From: Lysobacteraceae bacterium
GTDB lineage: Bacteria > Pseudomonadota > Gammaproteobacteria > Xanthomonadales > Xanthomonadaceae
Assembly: GCA_026005075.1 (NCBI GenBank)
Contig: BPKJ01000004.1
Coordinates: 69,501 to 133,500, forward strand
Reading direction: 5' to 3'
Length of the DNA stretch: 64,000 bases
Shown here piece after piece: positions 50,896-60,318 of this stretch. Position numbers and translations under genes: made by a program. The notes beneath the pieces were generated by a model, which searched no databases, had not been told where the DNA came from, and saw only the letters and a program-made list of their open reading frames with translations. Within the stretch, counting starts at the first letter, position 1. Each line of letters starts with the position of its first letter.

Positions 50896-51804
50896 ATGCA
50901 CACCTCTTGCCTGTCCCATCTCGACCGGCTGGAAGCCGAGTCGATCCACATCTTCCGCGAGGTCGCGGCCGAGTTCCGCAATCCGGTGCTGCTCTACTCC
51001 ATCGGCAAGGACAGCACCGTGCTGCTGCACCTGATGCGCAAGGCGTTCTACCCGGCGCGTCCGCCCATTCCGCTGCTGCACATCGACAGCACCTTCGAGT
51101 TCCGTGAAACCTACGCCTTTCGGGACCGGGTTCCGGCGCGCTATGGCGTGGAGCTGCGGGTGCACATCAACGAGGAAGGGCTGCGGCAGGGCATCAATCC
51201 CTTCGTGCATGGCCCCAGTGTGCATACCGAGGTCATGCGCACCCAGGCGCTGCGCCAGGCGCTGGAGCAGGGCAGGTACGACTGTGCGATCGGCGGGGCG
51301 CGGCGCGACGAGGAGAAATCCCGCGCCAAGGAGCGCATCTTCAGCTTCCGCACCGCGCAGCACCGCTGGGATCCCCGCAACCAGCGCCCCGAGCTCTGGA
51401 ACCTCTACAACACCAGGATCCATCGTGGCGAATCCGTGCGCGCCTTTCCGATCTCCAACTGGACCGAGCTCGACGTCTGGCTCTACATCCTGCGCGAGGG
51501 CATCGAGCTGCCTCCGCTGTACTTCGCCCGACCAAGGCCGGTGGTCGAGCGCGACGGCCAGCTCATCATGGTCGACGACGACCGTCTTCCGCTCGCGCCC
51601 GGCGAAACGCCCACGGTGCGCAAGGTCCGTTTCCGCACCCTCGGCTGCTATCCGCTCACCGGGGGAATCGAGTCGGAGGCGGAGACGCTCGAACAGGTGG
51701 TCCAGGAGATCATCGCCGCGCGCACCTCGGAGCGGCAGGGCCGGGTGATCGACCACGACCCTGCCTCCTCGATGGAGCGCAAGAAGCAGGAGGGTTACTT
51801 CTGA
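50896..51804 (+). CDS. cysD: Sulfate adenylyltransferase subunit 2
   Basis: A 302-residue PP-loop protein that makes adenosine 5'-phosphosulfate from sulfate and ATP with CysN. The pyrophosphatase loop is [31 protein letters not shown] and [21 protein letters not shown] are family motifs. The ATG at 50896 is preferred over a TTG two codons earlier. The stop overlaps the cysNC start by one base, and AGGAGG within its last codons serves cysNC. Confidence 0.97.
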   Translation: MHTSCLSHLDRLEAESIHIFREVAAEFRNPVLLYSIGKDSTVLLHLMRKAFYPARPPIPLLHIDSTFEFRETYAFRDRVPARYGVELRVHINEEGLRQGINPFVHGPSVHTEVMRTQALRQALEQGRYDCAIGGARRDEEKSRAKERIFSFRTAQHRWDPRNQRPELWNLYNTRIHRGESVRAFPISNWTELDVWLYILREGIELPPLYFARPRPVVERDGQLIMVDDDRLPLAPGETPTVRKVRFRTLGCYPLTGGIESEAETLEQVVQEIIAARTSERQGRVIDHDPASSMERKKQEGYF

Positions 51805-53683
51805 TGCATCCCCCCGTCGAGGGCTCCGGCCTCGAGGCCTTCCTGCGCCGCTACGAGCAGCGCGACCGGCTGCGCTTCATCACCTGCGGCAGCGTCGACG
51901 ACGGCAAGAGCACGCTCATCGGGCGTCTGCTCCACGACAGCCGGCAACTGCGCGAGGACCAGCTGCAGACCCTGGTCCAGGAGAGCCGCCGTATCGGCAC
52001 GCAGCAAGGCGAGCTGGATTTCGCCCTGCTGGTGGACGGTCTCGAGGCCGAACGCGAACAGGGCATCACCATCGACGTTGCCTATCGCTTCTTTGCCACC
52101 GAGCGCCGCAGCTTCATCGTCGCCGACTGCCCCGGCCACGAGCAGTACACCCGCAACATGGCCACCGGCGCCTCGACCGCCGACCTCGCGGTGCTCCTGG
52201 TCGATGCGCGCAAGGGCCTGCTCACCCAGACCCGCCGCCATGCCTACATCTGCGCGCTGTTCGGTGTGCGGCAGATGGTGCTGGCCGTCAACAAGATGGA
52301 TGCCGTGGCCTATGCCCGTGAGGTGTTCGAGCCGCTGCACGAGCAGTTCCTGGAGCTGGCTCGACGGCTCGGGCTCGACGAGGTCCACGCCCTGCCGATC
52401 TCGGCCCTGCGCGGCGACAACGTCACCCAGCGCTCGGAGCGAATGGACTGGTACGGCGGGCCGAGCCTGCTCGAACTGCTGGAGACGCTGCCGCTTCCGC
52501 CCGCCGGTGGCAAACGGTTCTGCATGCCCGTGCAGTGGGTCAACCGGCCCGACCAGGATTTCCGCGGCCTTGCCGGCACCGATCGCCGAGGGCTCGGTCC
52601 GCACCGGCGATGCGGTGGTGGCGCTGCCCTCGGCGCGGCGCTCGCGCATCGCCCGGATCGTGACCGCCGACGGCGACCTCGAGCTTGCCGTGGCCGGGCA
52701 GGCCGTCACCCTGGTGCTCGAGGACGCCCTCGACGTCAGCCGGGGAGATGTGCTGGCGGCCGGTGGGGACCCTCCGGAGGTGGCCGATCAGTTCGCCGCG
52801 CACCTGCTGTGGATGGACCCCGCGCCGCTGCTCCCCGGGTCGCAGCTACTGGCTGCGCATCGGCTGCGCGACGGTCGCGGCCCAGGTCACGGAGATCAAG
52901 CACCGGATCGACGTGCATTCCCAGGAGCGGCTCGCGGCCCGCCAGCTGGAGCTGAACGAACTGGCCGAGGTCAAGCTCGCGCTCGACCGCGCGGTCCCCT
53001 TCGCGCCGTTCCGGGAAAGCAAGGCGCTCGGGGCCTTCGTGCTGATCGACCGGATCAGCCACGCGACGGTCGGTGCCGGGGTGATCGATTTCGCGCTGCG
53101 GCGTGCCCGCAACCTGCACTGGCAGGCCACCGAGGTCGACAAGGCCGCCCGCGCCCGCCTCCTTGGGCAGACCCCGCGCGTGGTCTGGTTCACCGGACTT
53201 TCCGGCTCCGGCAAGTCCACCCTCGCCAACGCGCTCGAGAAGCGCCTCCACGCCCTGGGACGCCACACCTACCTGCTGGATGGCGACAACGTGCGTCACG
53301 GCCTCAACCGTGACCTTGGCTTCACCGAGGCGGACCGCGTCGAGAACATCCGCAGGGTGGCCGAGGTGGCGCGTCTGATGGTCGATGCCGGTCTCATCGT
53401 GCTGGTGAGTTTCATCTCCCCCTACCGCAGCGAGCGGCGCATGGCCCGCGAGCTGTTCGCGCCCGGCGAGTTCGTCGAGGTGTTCGTGGATACCCCGCTC
53501 GAGGAGTGCGAGCGCCGCGATGTCAAGGGCCTGTATGCCAAGGCAAGGGCCGGAGAGATCCCCAACTTCACCGGCATCAGCGCGCCCTACGAGGCGCCCG
53601 AGCAGCCCGAGTTGCATCTGCGGACCGAAGGCCGTTCGGTGGACGCGCTGATCGAGCAGCTGCTCGACGCCATCGGCGAATGA
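51804..53683 (+). CDS. cysNC: Bifunctional CysN/CysC (sulfate adenylyltransferase GTPase / APS kinase), two frameshifts
   Basis: The N-terminal CysN GTPase (motifs [34 protein letters not shown]) activates CysD. The C-terminal APS kinase (from about 53150; [33 protein letters not shown]) phosphorylates APS to PAPS. The sequence runs through three frames: an extra base near 52581 (GGCACC-G-ATCGCC) and another near 52840 (CCCGGG-T-CGCAGC). Removing both gives one continuous protein of about 625 residues with normal motifs ([15 protein letters not shown] and [15 protein letters not shown]). If the indels are real, the CysN half would be truncated and the kinase domain left without a proper start. 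Confidence 0.92.
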
Positions 53684-53714
53684 CGGGCCCGGCCGGCGCC
53701 GGGGTCGGGGCCCG
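53684..53714. terminator. GC-rich hairpin between convergent cysNC and RND genes
   Basis: CGGGCCC / GGGCCCG with a GC-rich 17-nt loop starts right after the cysNC stop. There is no T-run, so this is a weak call. Confidence 0.3.
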
Positions 53715-53746
53715 CCGGTCGGCCCGGCGAGCGCCTGAGCCTTGCC

Positions 53747-56230
53747 TCAGCCGGCCTTGGCCCAGCCGGCGCGCGTGAGCAGCCTCAGCAAGGCCGGCAG
53801 CAGGACCAGGGCACCGACCATGTTCATCACGAACATGAAGCTCAGGAGGATGCCCATGTCGGCCTGGAACTTGAGGTCGGAGAAGATCCAGGTGCCGACG
53901 CCCACCGCCAGGGTGGCCGCCGTGAACAGTACCGCTGTACCGGTCAGGCGCAGTGCCTTGTAGTAGGCGGTGTGCAGCGACGCACCCTGGTCGAGGAATT
54001 CCTTCATCCGGCTGTAGATGTAGATCGCGTAGTCCACGCCGATGCCGACGCCCAGCGCCGCGACCGGCAGGGTGTTGACCTTCAGGCCGATGTTCATGTT
54101 GGCCATCAGCGCGTTGGCAAGCAGGGAAACCAGCGCGAGCGGCAGGACGATGCACAGGGTTGCCATCACTGAGCGGTAGGTCAGCAGGCACAGCACCACC
54201 ACGGCGAGATAGACCCAGAGCATCATCGGCAACTGGTTGGCCTTGACCTCTTCGTTGGTCGCCGCCATCACCCCGGCATTGCCGGTGGCGAGGCGCAGGT
54301 TGACCTCGTCACTCTGAAAGTCCTGGCCTGCGTCCTGCGCCGCCTGGTAGCGTTCCGCGAGCTGCACCCGCAGATTCACGCCCGGATGCCACGCATCGTT
54401 CTCCTCGCGGAAACGCTTGACCGCATCCACCACGCGGTCGATGGTCTCGGCCTTGTGGTCGGTGAGGAAGATCAGCACCGGCATGGCGCTGCAGTCGCGG
54501 TTGAGCAGGCCCGAGTCGGTCTCGAAGCCCTGGGTCGCCACCCGCAGCAGGTCCGGATTGCGCGGCAGGATCCGCCAGCGGATGTTGCCCTCGTTCCAGC
54601 CCGCGTTGACGATCTTCGCGGCCATGGGCAGCGAGATCACCTGCTGCACCCCCTCGATGTTGGTCATGTGCCAGCTGAAGCGGTCGATCAGCTCCATGGC
54701 GTGGTAGCTCTGCGTGCAGGCATCGGGTCGCGCCTCGGCGATGACGTTGATGGCGTCGATGCCGAGCGCGAAGCGCTGCGAGATGGCCGCCGCGTCACGA
54801 TTGAACCGTGCATCCGGGCGCAGCTCCGGAACGCCCGCCTCGGAATCGCCGATCTTCATCTTCCTGGCTTCCTGCAAGCCCCAGAAGGCAAGGCCACAGG
54901 CGAACGCCACCGCGAGCACCGCCGGCACCGGGCGGGAGAATCCTGCCATGAGCGTCCAGAACGGATGAGGCCTGCCCTCCCGCGCGATACGCTTCTCGCG
55001 GAAGCTGCGGTACCGCCGGCCGAATCCGGTCATGGAAAGCAGGATCGGCAGCAGCACCAGGTTCGTAAGGATGATGAAGGCCACCCCGACCGACGCGGTG
55101 ATGGCAAGTTCCTGGATGATCCGGATGTTGATCAGCAGGATCGTGACGAAGCCGATGCAATCCGACAGCAAGGCGATCGAGCCGGGTACCAGCAGGTGAC
55201 GGAAGGCGCGCTTGGCGGCCTCCACCGCGCTCACGCCTTCGGCGCGGCGCAGCTCCTCGGCACTGCCCTCGACACCACCGAACAGGCGCTCGTTCAGCCA
55301 GGTGTTGATCATCTGCACGCCATGGCTGACACCGATCGCGAACACCAGGAACGGGGTCAGGATGTTCATCGGGTCGATGCCGAAGCCCATCAGGCGCAGG
55401 GCGCCCAGCATCCAGATGGTTGCGGTGATCGCCGCCAGCACCGTCCAGCTCGCCAGCCGGAACGAGCCCGAGTAGAGCAGGAGGAGCACGAAGGTCAGCG
55501 CGATCGCGAGGCCGAAGAACAGCACCACCGACTTCGCGCCTTCGGCGATGTCGCCGACGATCTTGGCGAACCCGATGATGTGGACGGTGTAGTCCTCGCC
55601 CTCGTATTTCTGCCTCAGCGCCTCCAGTTGGGCGGCGACGGCCTGGTAGTCGAGGCGGCGGTTGGCATCCTCCGGAACCAGCTCCGCCCAGATCATGGCA
55701 CCGGAGAAGTCCTTGGCCACGAGGCGGCCGACGATGTTGGCCTTGACGATGTTGTTGCGGATGGTCTCGAAGTTTTCCGGCGTGCCGGTGAAACCAGGCA
55801 CCATCGGCGTGTATTCGGGCGGGATGACGTTGCCACCGGCGAAACCGTCCTCCACCACCTCGACGAAGCGCACGTTGGGGGTGAAGAGGGAGCTCACCCG
55901 CGCATCGTCGGTCGCGTCCATGGCGATGACCTCCTTGGTCATCTGCTCCAGGGTCCGCATGAAACCGTCGTCGAAGATGTCCCCGTCCTTGGCCACCACC
56001 GCGATCAGCACGCGGTTGGCGCCACCGAACTCCCGCTCGTAGTCGAGGAAGGTCTGCATGTACTCGTGATGAAGCGGGATCTGCTTCTTGAAGCCCGCCT
56101 CCACCCGCAACTGGGCAGCGAAGAAGGTCATGACCATCGTCGCCACGACGAACAGCGCGAGGATCAGCCAGCGCTGCCCGAAGACCAGCCTCTCGGCAAT
56201 ACGGTGAAAGGCGCTGTCGGGAACACTCAT
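53747..56230 (-). CDS. RND/MMPL-family transporter (HpnN-like)
   Basis: An 827-residue inner-membrane protein with the RND layout: helix 1 near residues 20-40 (LILALFVVATMVMTFFAA), a large periplasmic loop (about 45-225), five to six helices, a second loop, and a final helix bundle (about 670-820; LPMMLWVYLAVVVLCLLTYRS, VAALGVGIGVDYAIYIYSR). It is in the shorter MMPL/HpnN branch that moves lipids and hydrophobic molecules (hopanoids, sterols, mycolates) rather than the AcrB drug pumps. It is the last gene of the six-gene minus-strand cluster and probably drives it with proton motive force. Confidence 0.92.
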   Translation of the reverse strand: MSVPDSAFHRIAERLVFGQRWLILALFVVATMVMTFFAAQLRVEAGFKKQIPLHHEYMQTFLDYEREFGGANRVLIAVVAKDGDIFDDGFMRTLEQMTKEVIAMDATDDARVSSLFTPNVRFVEVVEDGFAGGNVIPPEYTPMVPGFTGTPENFETIRNNIVKANIVGRLVAKDFSGAMIWAELVPEDANRRLDYQAVAAQLEALRQKYEGEDYTVHIIGFAKIVGDIAEGAKSVVLFFGLAIALTFVLLLLYSGSFRLASWTVLAAITATIWMLGALRLMGFGIDPMNILTPFLVFAIGVSHGVQMINTWLNERLFGGVEGSAEELRRAEGVSAVEAAKRAFRHLLVPGSIALLSDCIGFVTILLINIRIIQELAITASVGVAFIILTNLVLLPILLSMTGFGRRYRSFREKRIAREGRPHPFWTLMAGFSRPVPAVLAVAFACGLAFWGLQEARKMKIGDSEAGVPELRPDARFNRDAAAISQRFALGIDAINVIAEARPDACTQSYHAMELIDRFSWHMTNIEGVQQVISLPMAAKIVNAGWNEGNIRWRILPRNPDLLRVATQGFETDSGLLNRDCSAMPVLIFLTDHKAETIDRVVDAVKRFREENDAWHPGVNLRVQLAERYQAAQDAGQDFQSDEVNLRLATGNAGVMAATNEEVKANQLPMMLWVYLAVVVLCLLTYRSVMATLCIVLPLALVSLLANALMANMNIGLKVNTLPVAALGVGIGVDYAIYIYSRMKEFLDQGASLHTAYYKALRLTGTAVLFTAATLAVGVGTWIFSDLKFQADMGILLSFMFVMNMVGALVLLPALLRLLTRAGWAKAG

Positions 56231-56281
56231 GTCGTTTTCCTTGGCAGGTCAGCCTGTCGTTCGGTGGAGCGCCACGTGGCG

Positions 56282-56311
56282 GAGGCTCCGGGATACGCAG
56301 CCCGGGGGCTC
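56282..56311 (-). other. Hairpin between YCF48-like and RND genes
   Basis: GAGGCTCCGGG and CCCGGGGGCTC can pair over 11 bp with two imperfect positions around an 8-nt loop, just after the YCF48-like stop. A perfect palindrome CGCCACGTGGCG lies nearby in the same gap. Confidence 0.35.
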
Positions 56312-57398
56312 AGTCCGTCCGCACCGGAACCTCATAGCGGGCGATGCCCTTGTCACCCGCCAGCAGAAAGGTTCTCTGCCCGAGCGGGAGGACCGAGGAA
56401 AGCACCGGGGTCTCACCGGCGGCGTTGTGGAAGGTGTGCGCCTCGAAGGGTCGGTCGGCACGCTCCCGGTAGAGGACGATGCCGTTGGCGCCGACCAGGA
56501 CGGCACCGCCGTTGTCCAGCGCAGCGCCTCCCATCAGGCTCAGCTCCGTGCCGGTCTCCACCTCCTGCCAGGTGTCGCCGCCGTCGGTGGTCTCCTGCAC
56601 GTGTCCGCGCAGACCGAAGGCCAGCAAATGCCGCTCGCCGAGCGGAAGGACCCCGAACATCGAACCCTCGTAGGGCAGGGACAGGCGCTCCCAGGTCCTT
56701 CCATCGTCCTGCGAGCGGAACGCCGCGCCACGTTCGCCGACGATCAGCAGCAGTCCGGAGGGTGTCCGCGTGATGGCATTGAGATGGGGGTCCTCCTCCT
56801 CGTCGAGGGTGAGTTCGTCCTCGCTGAAGGTCCAGGAGTCGGCATCGGGCGCAGCCTGCGGCGTCTCGGTCGCGGCTGCGGCGCCGGTCGCGGAGAGCGT
56901 CACCGGATTCCAGGTCTGCCCACCGTCCGTGGTCTGCAGCAACAGGCTGTAGGCACCCACGGCATAACCCCGGTTCTCGTCCAGGAACAGCACATCGAGC
57001 AGGGGCGCGGCGTAGCGAGGGGTCCAGTCCGGGGAGTCGAAGCCCTCACGGGTCCAGACCTCCTCCCTCTGCAGTTGCCAGGAAAGCCCGCCATCCTTGC
57101 TGGCGAGGATGGTGCCGTCATGGCCGACCGCCCAGGCCTTGTTGCCGATCGCGGCGACCGCGGTCAGCGTTGCCCGCGTGGGCACGCCCTCCGCCTGCCG
57201 CCACTCCGTTCGCGACTCGCTGAGCAGGATGTGGCCCCGCTCGCCCACGGCGAGCGCGCGCGAGGAGGTCTCTGCCATGTCGAGAACCAGCGACCGGACC
57301 GGGGCGAGCGGCTGGCGTTCCGCGGGCTCGCCGCCCCAGGCCTGCAGCGCCACGCAGCCCATGGCCAGCCCGGCAAGCAGGATCTTCGATGCGCTCAC
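56310..57398 (-). CDS. Exported YCF48-like beta-propeller protein
   Basis: A 362-residue protein with a GTG start after GAGAGGGGGAACC and a signal peptide (about residues 1-22, ending LQAWGG). It has repeated sialidase/BNR-type blades: KDGGLSWQLQR, TDGGQTWNPV, DDGRTWERLS and TDGGDTWQEVE, each beside a VGxxG-like strand. Such YCF48/HCF136-like propellers help assemble photosystem II in plants, but bacterial copies next to RND pumps have no proven role. Here it is likely a periplasmic partner of the pump. Confidence 0.88.
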   Translation of the reverse strand: MSASKILLAGLAMGCVALQAWGGEPAERQPLAPVRSLVLDMAETSSRALAVGERGHILLSESRTEWRQAEGVPTRATLTAVAAIGNKAWAVGHDGTILASKDGGLSWQLQREEVWTREGFDSPDWTPRYAAPLLDVLFLDENRGYAVGAYSLLLQTTDGGQTWNPVTLSATGAAAATETPQAAPDADSWTFSEDELTLDEEEDPHLNAITRTPSGLLLIVGERGAAFRSQDDGRTWERLSLPYEGSMFGVLPLGERHLLAFGLRGHVQETTDGGDTWQEVETGTELSLMGGAALDNGGAVLVGANGIVLYRERADRPFEAHTFHNAAGETPVLSSVLPLGQRTFLLAGDKGIARYEVPVRTD

Positions 57399-57418
57399 GG
57401 TTCCCCCTCTCTCGTGCT

Positions 57419-57441
57419 GGCCGCGCCACACCGGCGCGGCC
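57419..57441 (-). other. Hairpin between DUF1329 (second copy) and YCF48-like genes
   Basis: GGCCGCGC / GCGCGGCC, a perfect 8-bp stem with a 7-nt loop, about 20 bp before the YCF48-like GTG start. It has no T-run, so it is more likely an intercistronic RNA structure than a terminator. Confidence 0.4.
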
Positions 57442-57485
57442 TTGCCTGTATGCCTGCTCCGACCTCCGCGCCGGCGCGCCGGATG

Positions 57486-58850
57486 CTAGCGCACGCCTCG
57501 CCTGCGGAGCGCCTGCGGCGAGAAGTTCTCCGGCGTGGTCTGGAAGGAGAAGTCGTAGGCCTCCTCCTGGTTGTCCAGTCCCACCACGATGTAGCGACCA
57601 GATTGCAGATCATGGTGGGTCTCGAGGGTGGACCAGAACACCGGCACTTCGTAGTAGTTGACCGAGGGCGCCTCCGAGTAGCGCCACAGCCGGCCCTGAC
57701 CGTCGTAGTGGTCGATCACGAGGATCTGCCAGCTGTCCTCGTCGAGGTAGAAGGTCCGGCGGGAGTTGATGTGCCGCTTGCCGGGCTTGAGCTTGGCATC
57801 GACCACCCAGACCCGGTGCAGCTCGTAGCGCAGCAGGTCGGGATTGAGGTGTCCCGGACGGATCAGATCGTCCGGCGTCACCCTGTCGCTGTGCGCCTTG
57901 TAGGAGTTGTAGGGCACGTACATCTCGCGCTTGCCCTTGAGCTCCCAGTTGAAGCGGTCCATCGCGCCGTTGAACATGTCGGTCATGTCGTTGGTGCGCA
58001 GACCGTCGGAGGCGGTACCGGGGTTGTCGTAGGCCACGTTCGGGGCGCGCCGCACGCGGCGCTGGCCGGGGTTGTAGATCCACGCCTGCCGCGGCTGCGC
58101 CACCTGGTTCAGGGTCTCGTGGACCAGCAGCACCTGACCGGCCAGGCGCGCGGGGCTGATCACCACCTGGTAGAAGTACAGCAGGATGTTGTTGGTGTTG
58201 GCGATCGTGTTTCCGGGCTTGAAGTAGAGCCCCAGACCTTCCTCACGGATGCGCACCAGGTTGTACTGGCCGCTGGCGGTGGGAGCGGCCTGGTTCGCCC
58301 AACGCGCGAAGGCCACACCCTTGTACTTGAGCTTGTGGTTCCAGATCGCCTCGTAGCCGTTCTGGGGGATCGGGAAGGGCAGGCCCTCCGCCGCATCGGT
58401 GACGCCGTCGCCATCGGCCACCAGCTTGGCCGTGGTGGCGTTCTTGATGGTGAAGTCGTAGGTACGCTGCGGGAAGGACGCCGACCTGCGGGTCGGATAG
58501 ACATCCATCCGGAAGCTCGGATAGCGCGCGAACATGGCCTTCTGGCCCTCGCTGAGCTTGTCGGCGTACTGCTTGTAGTTCTGCCCGGTGATCGAGAACA
58601 GCGGCTTGTCCGCGGCGAAGGGGTCGGGGTGATGCTTGCCGAGCTTGTAGTTGGTCGGCGGCCGGGTGATGCCTCCGGTCCACTCGGGGATGCTCTTGTC
58701 GGCATTGCCCGCACGCTCGGCGCCGACCGGTGTCAGATCCTTGCCCAGCCTCGCGGCCTGCTGTGCACTGACCGCAGCGAGTCCCGGGGTTGCGAGCAGC
58801 ATGCCCACCATCACCCCAAGGGCGCGGAATCGAAGCGTCGGACCTTGCAT
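57486..58850 (-). CDS. DUF1329 protein, second copy (LolA/LolB-like fold)
   Basis: A 454-residue exported protein with a signal peptide (about residues 1-26, ending PGLAAVSA). It is DUF1329 along its whole length: LGKDLTPVGAERAGN, WIYNPGQRRVRRAPN, YDNPGTASDGLRTNDMTDMF and HRVWVVDAKLKPGKRH. DUF1329 is placed with the LolA/LolB-type lipid-binding periplasmic folds, so it may carry a hydrophobic ligand. It is a close tandem paralogue of the gene upstream; by eye most positions are identical. It lies between that copy (54 bp) and the YCF48-like gene (87 bp). Confidence 0.92.
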   Translation of the reverse strand: MQGPTLRFRALGVMVGMLLATPGLAAVSAQQAARLGKDLTPVGAERAGNADKSIPEWTGGITRPPTNYKLGKHHPDPFAADKPLFSITGQNYKQYADKLSEGQKAMFARYPSFRMDVYPTRRSASFPQRTYDFTIKNATTAKLVADGDGVTDAAEGLPFPIPQNGYEAIWNHKLKYKGVAFARWANQAAPTASGQYNLVRIREEGLGLYFKPGNTIANTNNILLYFYQVVISPARLAGQVLLVHETLNQVAQPRQAWIYNPGQRRVRRAPNVAYDNPGTASDGLRTNDMTDMFNGAMDRFNWELKGKREMYVPYNSYKAHSDRVTPDDLIRPGHLNPDLLRYELHRVWVVDAKLKPGKRHINSRRTFYLDEDSWQILVIDHYDGQGRLWRYSEAPSVNYYEVPVFWSTLETHHDLQSGRYIVVGLDNQEEAYDFSFQTTPENFSPQALRRRGVR

Positions 58851-58904
58851 GAACGTCTCCCTGTCAACGGTAGGACCGGCGAGGGCGCAACACCACCGCC
58901 GGAA

Positions 58905-60260
58905 TCAGCGCACCCCACTCACACGCAGCGACTGCGGCGCAAAGTCGGCCGGATCGGCCTTGTAGTCGAAATCGTTGACCTGCTCCTGGTTGTCGAGGCC
59001 CGACACCAGGTAACGGCCCGATTGAAGGTCGTTGTGGATCTCCAGCGTCGACCAGAAGGTCGGCACCTCGTAGTAGTTGATCGAGGGCGCCTCGGAGAGT
59101 CTCCACAGCCGGCCCTGCCCATCGTAGTGGTCGATGACCAGGATCTGCCAGCCATCCTCGTCGACGAAGAAGGTGCGCCGCGAGTTGATGTGGCGCTTCC
59201 CGGGCTTGAGGGTCGCCTCCACCACCCAGACCCGATGGAGCTCGTAGCGTTGGAGATCGGGATTGACGAACCCCGGCTTGAGGATCTGCTTCGGATCGAG
59301 GCCCTTGGCATGGAGCTTGTAGGAGTTATAGGGAACGTAGAGCTCCTTCTTGCCAACCAGGTTCCAGTCGAAACGGTCGAACGCGCCGTTGAACATGTCC
59401 GCCATGTCATTGGTGCGCAGACCGTCGGAGGCCGTGCCCGGATTGTCGTAGGCGATGTTCGGCGCCCTGCGGACCCGTCGCTGGCCGGGGTTGTAGATCC
59501 AGGCCTGGCGCGGCTGGGCGATCTGGTTCAGGGTCTCGTGAACCAGCAGCACCTGTCCGGCGAGGCGAGGCGGCGCCTCGACCGACTGGAAGAAATAGAA
59601 CAGGATGTTGTCGACGCTCTCGATGGTGCTCCCCGGCTTGTAGTAGAGACCGAGGATCTCCTCCCTCAGCCGCACCAGGTTGAATTCGCCGGAGGCGGTG
59701 ACCGCGGCCTGGTTGTTCCAGCGCGCGACGCCCACACCCTTGTACTTGAGCTTGTGGTTCCACATCACCTCGTAGCCGTTCTTCGGAATCGGGAACGGCA
59801 TGCCCTCGGCAGCATGGGCCACACCGTCGCCGTCGGCGACGAGTTCGGCGGTGGTCGCGTTCTTGATGGTGTACTCGTAGATCCGCTGCGGAAAGCTCGC
59901 CGACCGGCGGGTCGGATAGATCGGCATGCGGTACTCCGGATAACGCTCGAACATGGCCTTCTGGCCGACGCTGAGCTTGTCCGCATGCTGCTTGTAGTTC
60001 TGCGCGGTGATGGTCAGCACCGGCTTGTCCGCGGCAAACGGGTCAGGGTGGTGGTCGCCACGTTTGTACCCGGCGGGGGGTTTCGTGATCCCCCCCTCCC
60101 AGGCAGGGATCGCGCCGCCGTTGCCCGCCTTCTCGGCGCCCACCGGCGTGAGATCCTTGCCGAGACGTGCGGCCTCGTCGGCACCGACCTTGGCCTGCCC
60201 GGCCAGCGGCAGCGCAAGACCGGCTGTCACCAGCAGGGTGTAGAGGTTCCGCTTGTTCAT
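58905..60260 (-). CDS. DUF1329 protein, first copy (LolA/LolB-like fold)
   Basis: A 451-residue exported protein starting MNKRNLYTLLVTAGLALPLA (signal peptide cut near GQAK). It shares the landmarks of the second copy: LGKDLTPVGAEKAGN, WIYNPGQRRVRRAPN, RTNDMADMFNGAFDRFDWNL, RRTFFVDEDGWQILVIDHYD. The ATG at 60260 follows GGGGAGGCGAAC; the longer open frame upstream runs through a hairpin and is not coding. It lies directly downstream of the DUF1302 barrel gene, a pairing known from other proteobacteria. Confidence 0.93.
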   Translation of the reverse strand: MNKRNLYTLLVTAGLALPLAGQAKVGADEAARLGKDLTPVGAEKAGNGGAIPAWEGGITKPPAGYKRGDHHPDPFAADKPVLTITAQNYKQHADKLSVGQKAMFERYPEYRMPIYPTRRSASFPQRIYEYTIKNATTAELVADGDGVAHAAEGMPFPIPKNGYEVMWNHKLKYKGVGVARWNNQAAVTASGEFNLVRLREEILGLYYKPGSTIESVDNILFYFFQSVEAPPRLAGQVLLVHETLNQIAQPRQAWIYNPGQRRVRRAPNIAYDNPGTASDGLRTNDMADMFNGAFDRFDWNLVGKKELYVPYNSYKLHAKGLDPKQILKPGFVNPDLQRYELHRVWVVEATLKPGKRHINSRRTFFVDEDGWQILVIDHYDGQGRLWRLSEAPSINYYEVPTFWSTLEIHNDLQSGRYLVSGLDNQEQVNDFDYKADPADFAPQSLRVSGVR

Positions 60261-60281
60261 GTTCGCCTCCCCGTGCGAATC

Positions 60282-60311
60282 GTCCCGAACCCCGCGAACG
60301 GGGTCCGGGAC
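60282..60311 (-). other. Strong intercistronic hairpin between DUF1302 and DUF1329 genes
   Basis: GTCCCGAACCCC and GGGGTCCGGGAC pair over 12 bp (one G-U on the transcript) around a 6-nt loop. It starts 8 bp after the DUF1302 stop. With no T-run behind it, it may protect the upstream mRNA from 3' decay and give the barrel gene a higher level than the genes below it. Confidence 0.5.
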
Positions 60312-60318
60312 GGGTCCA

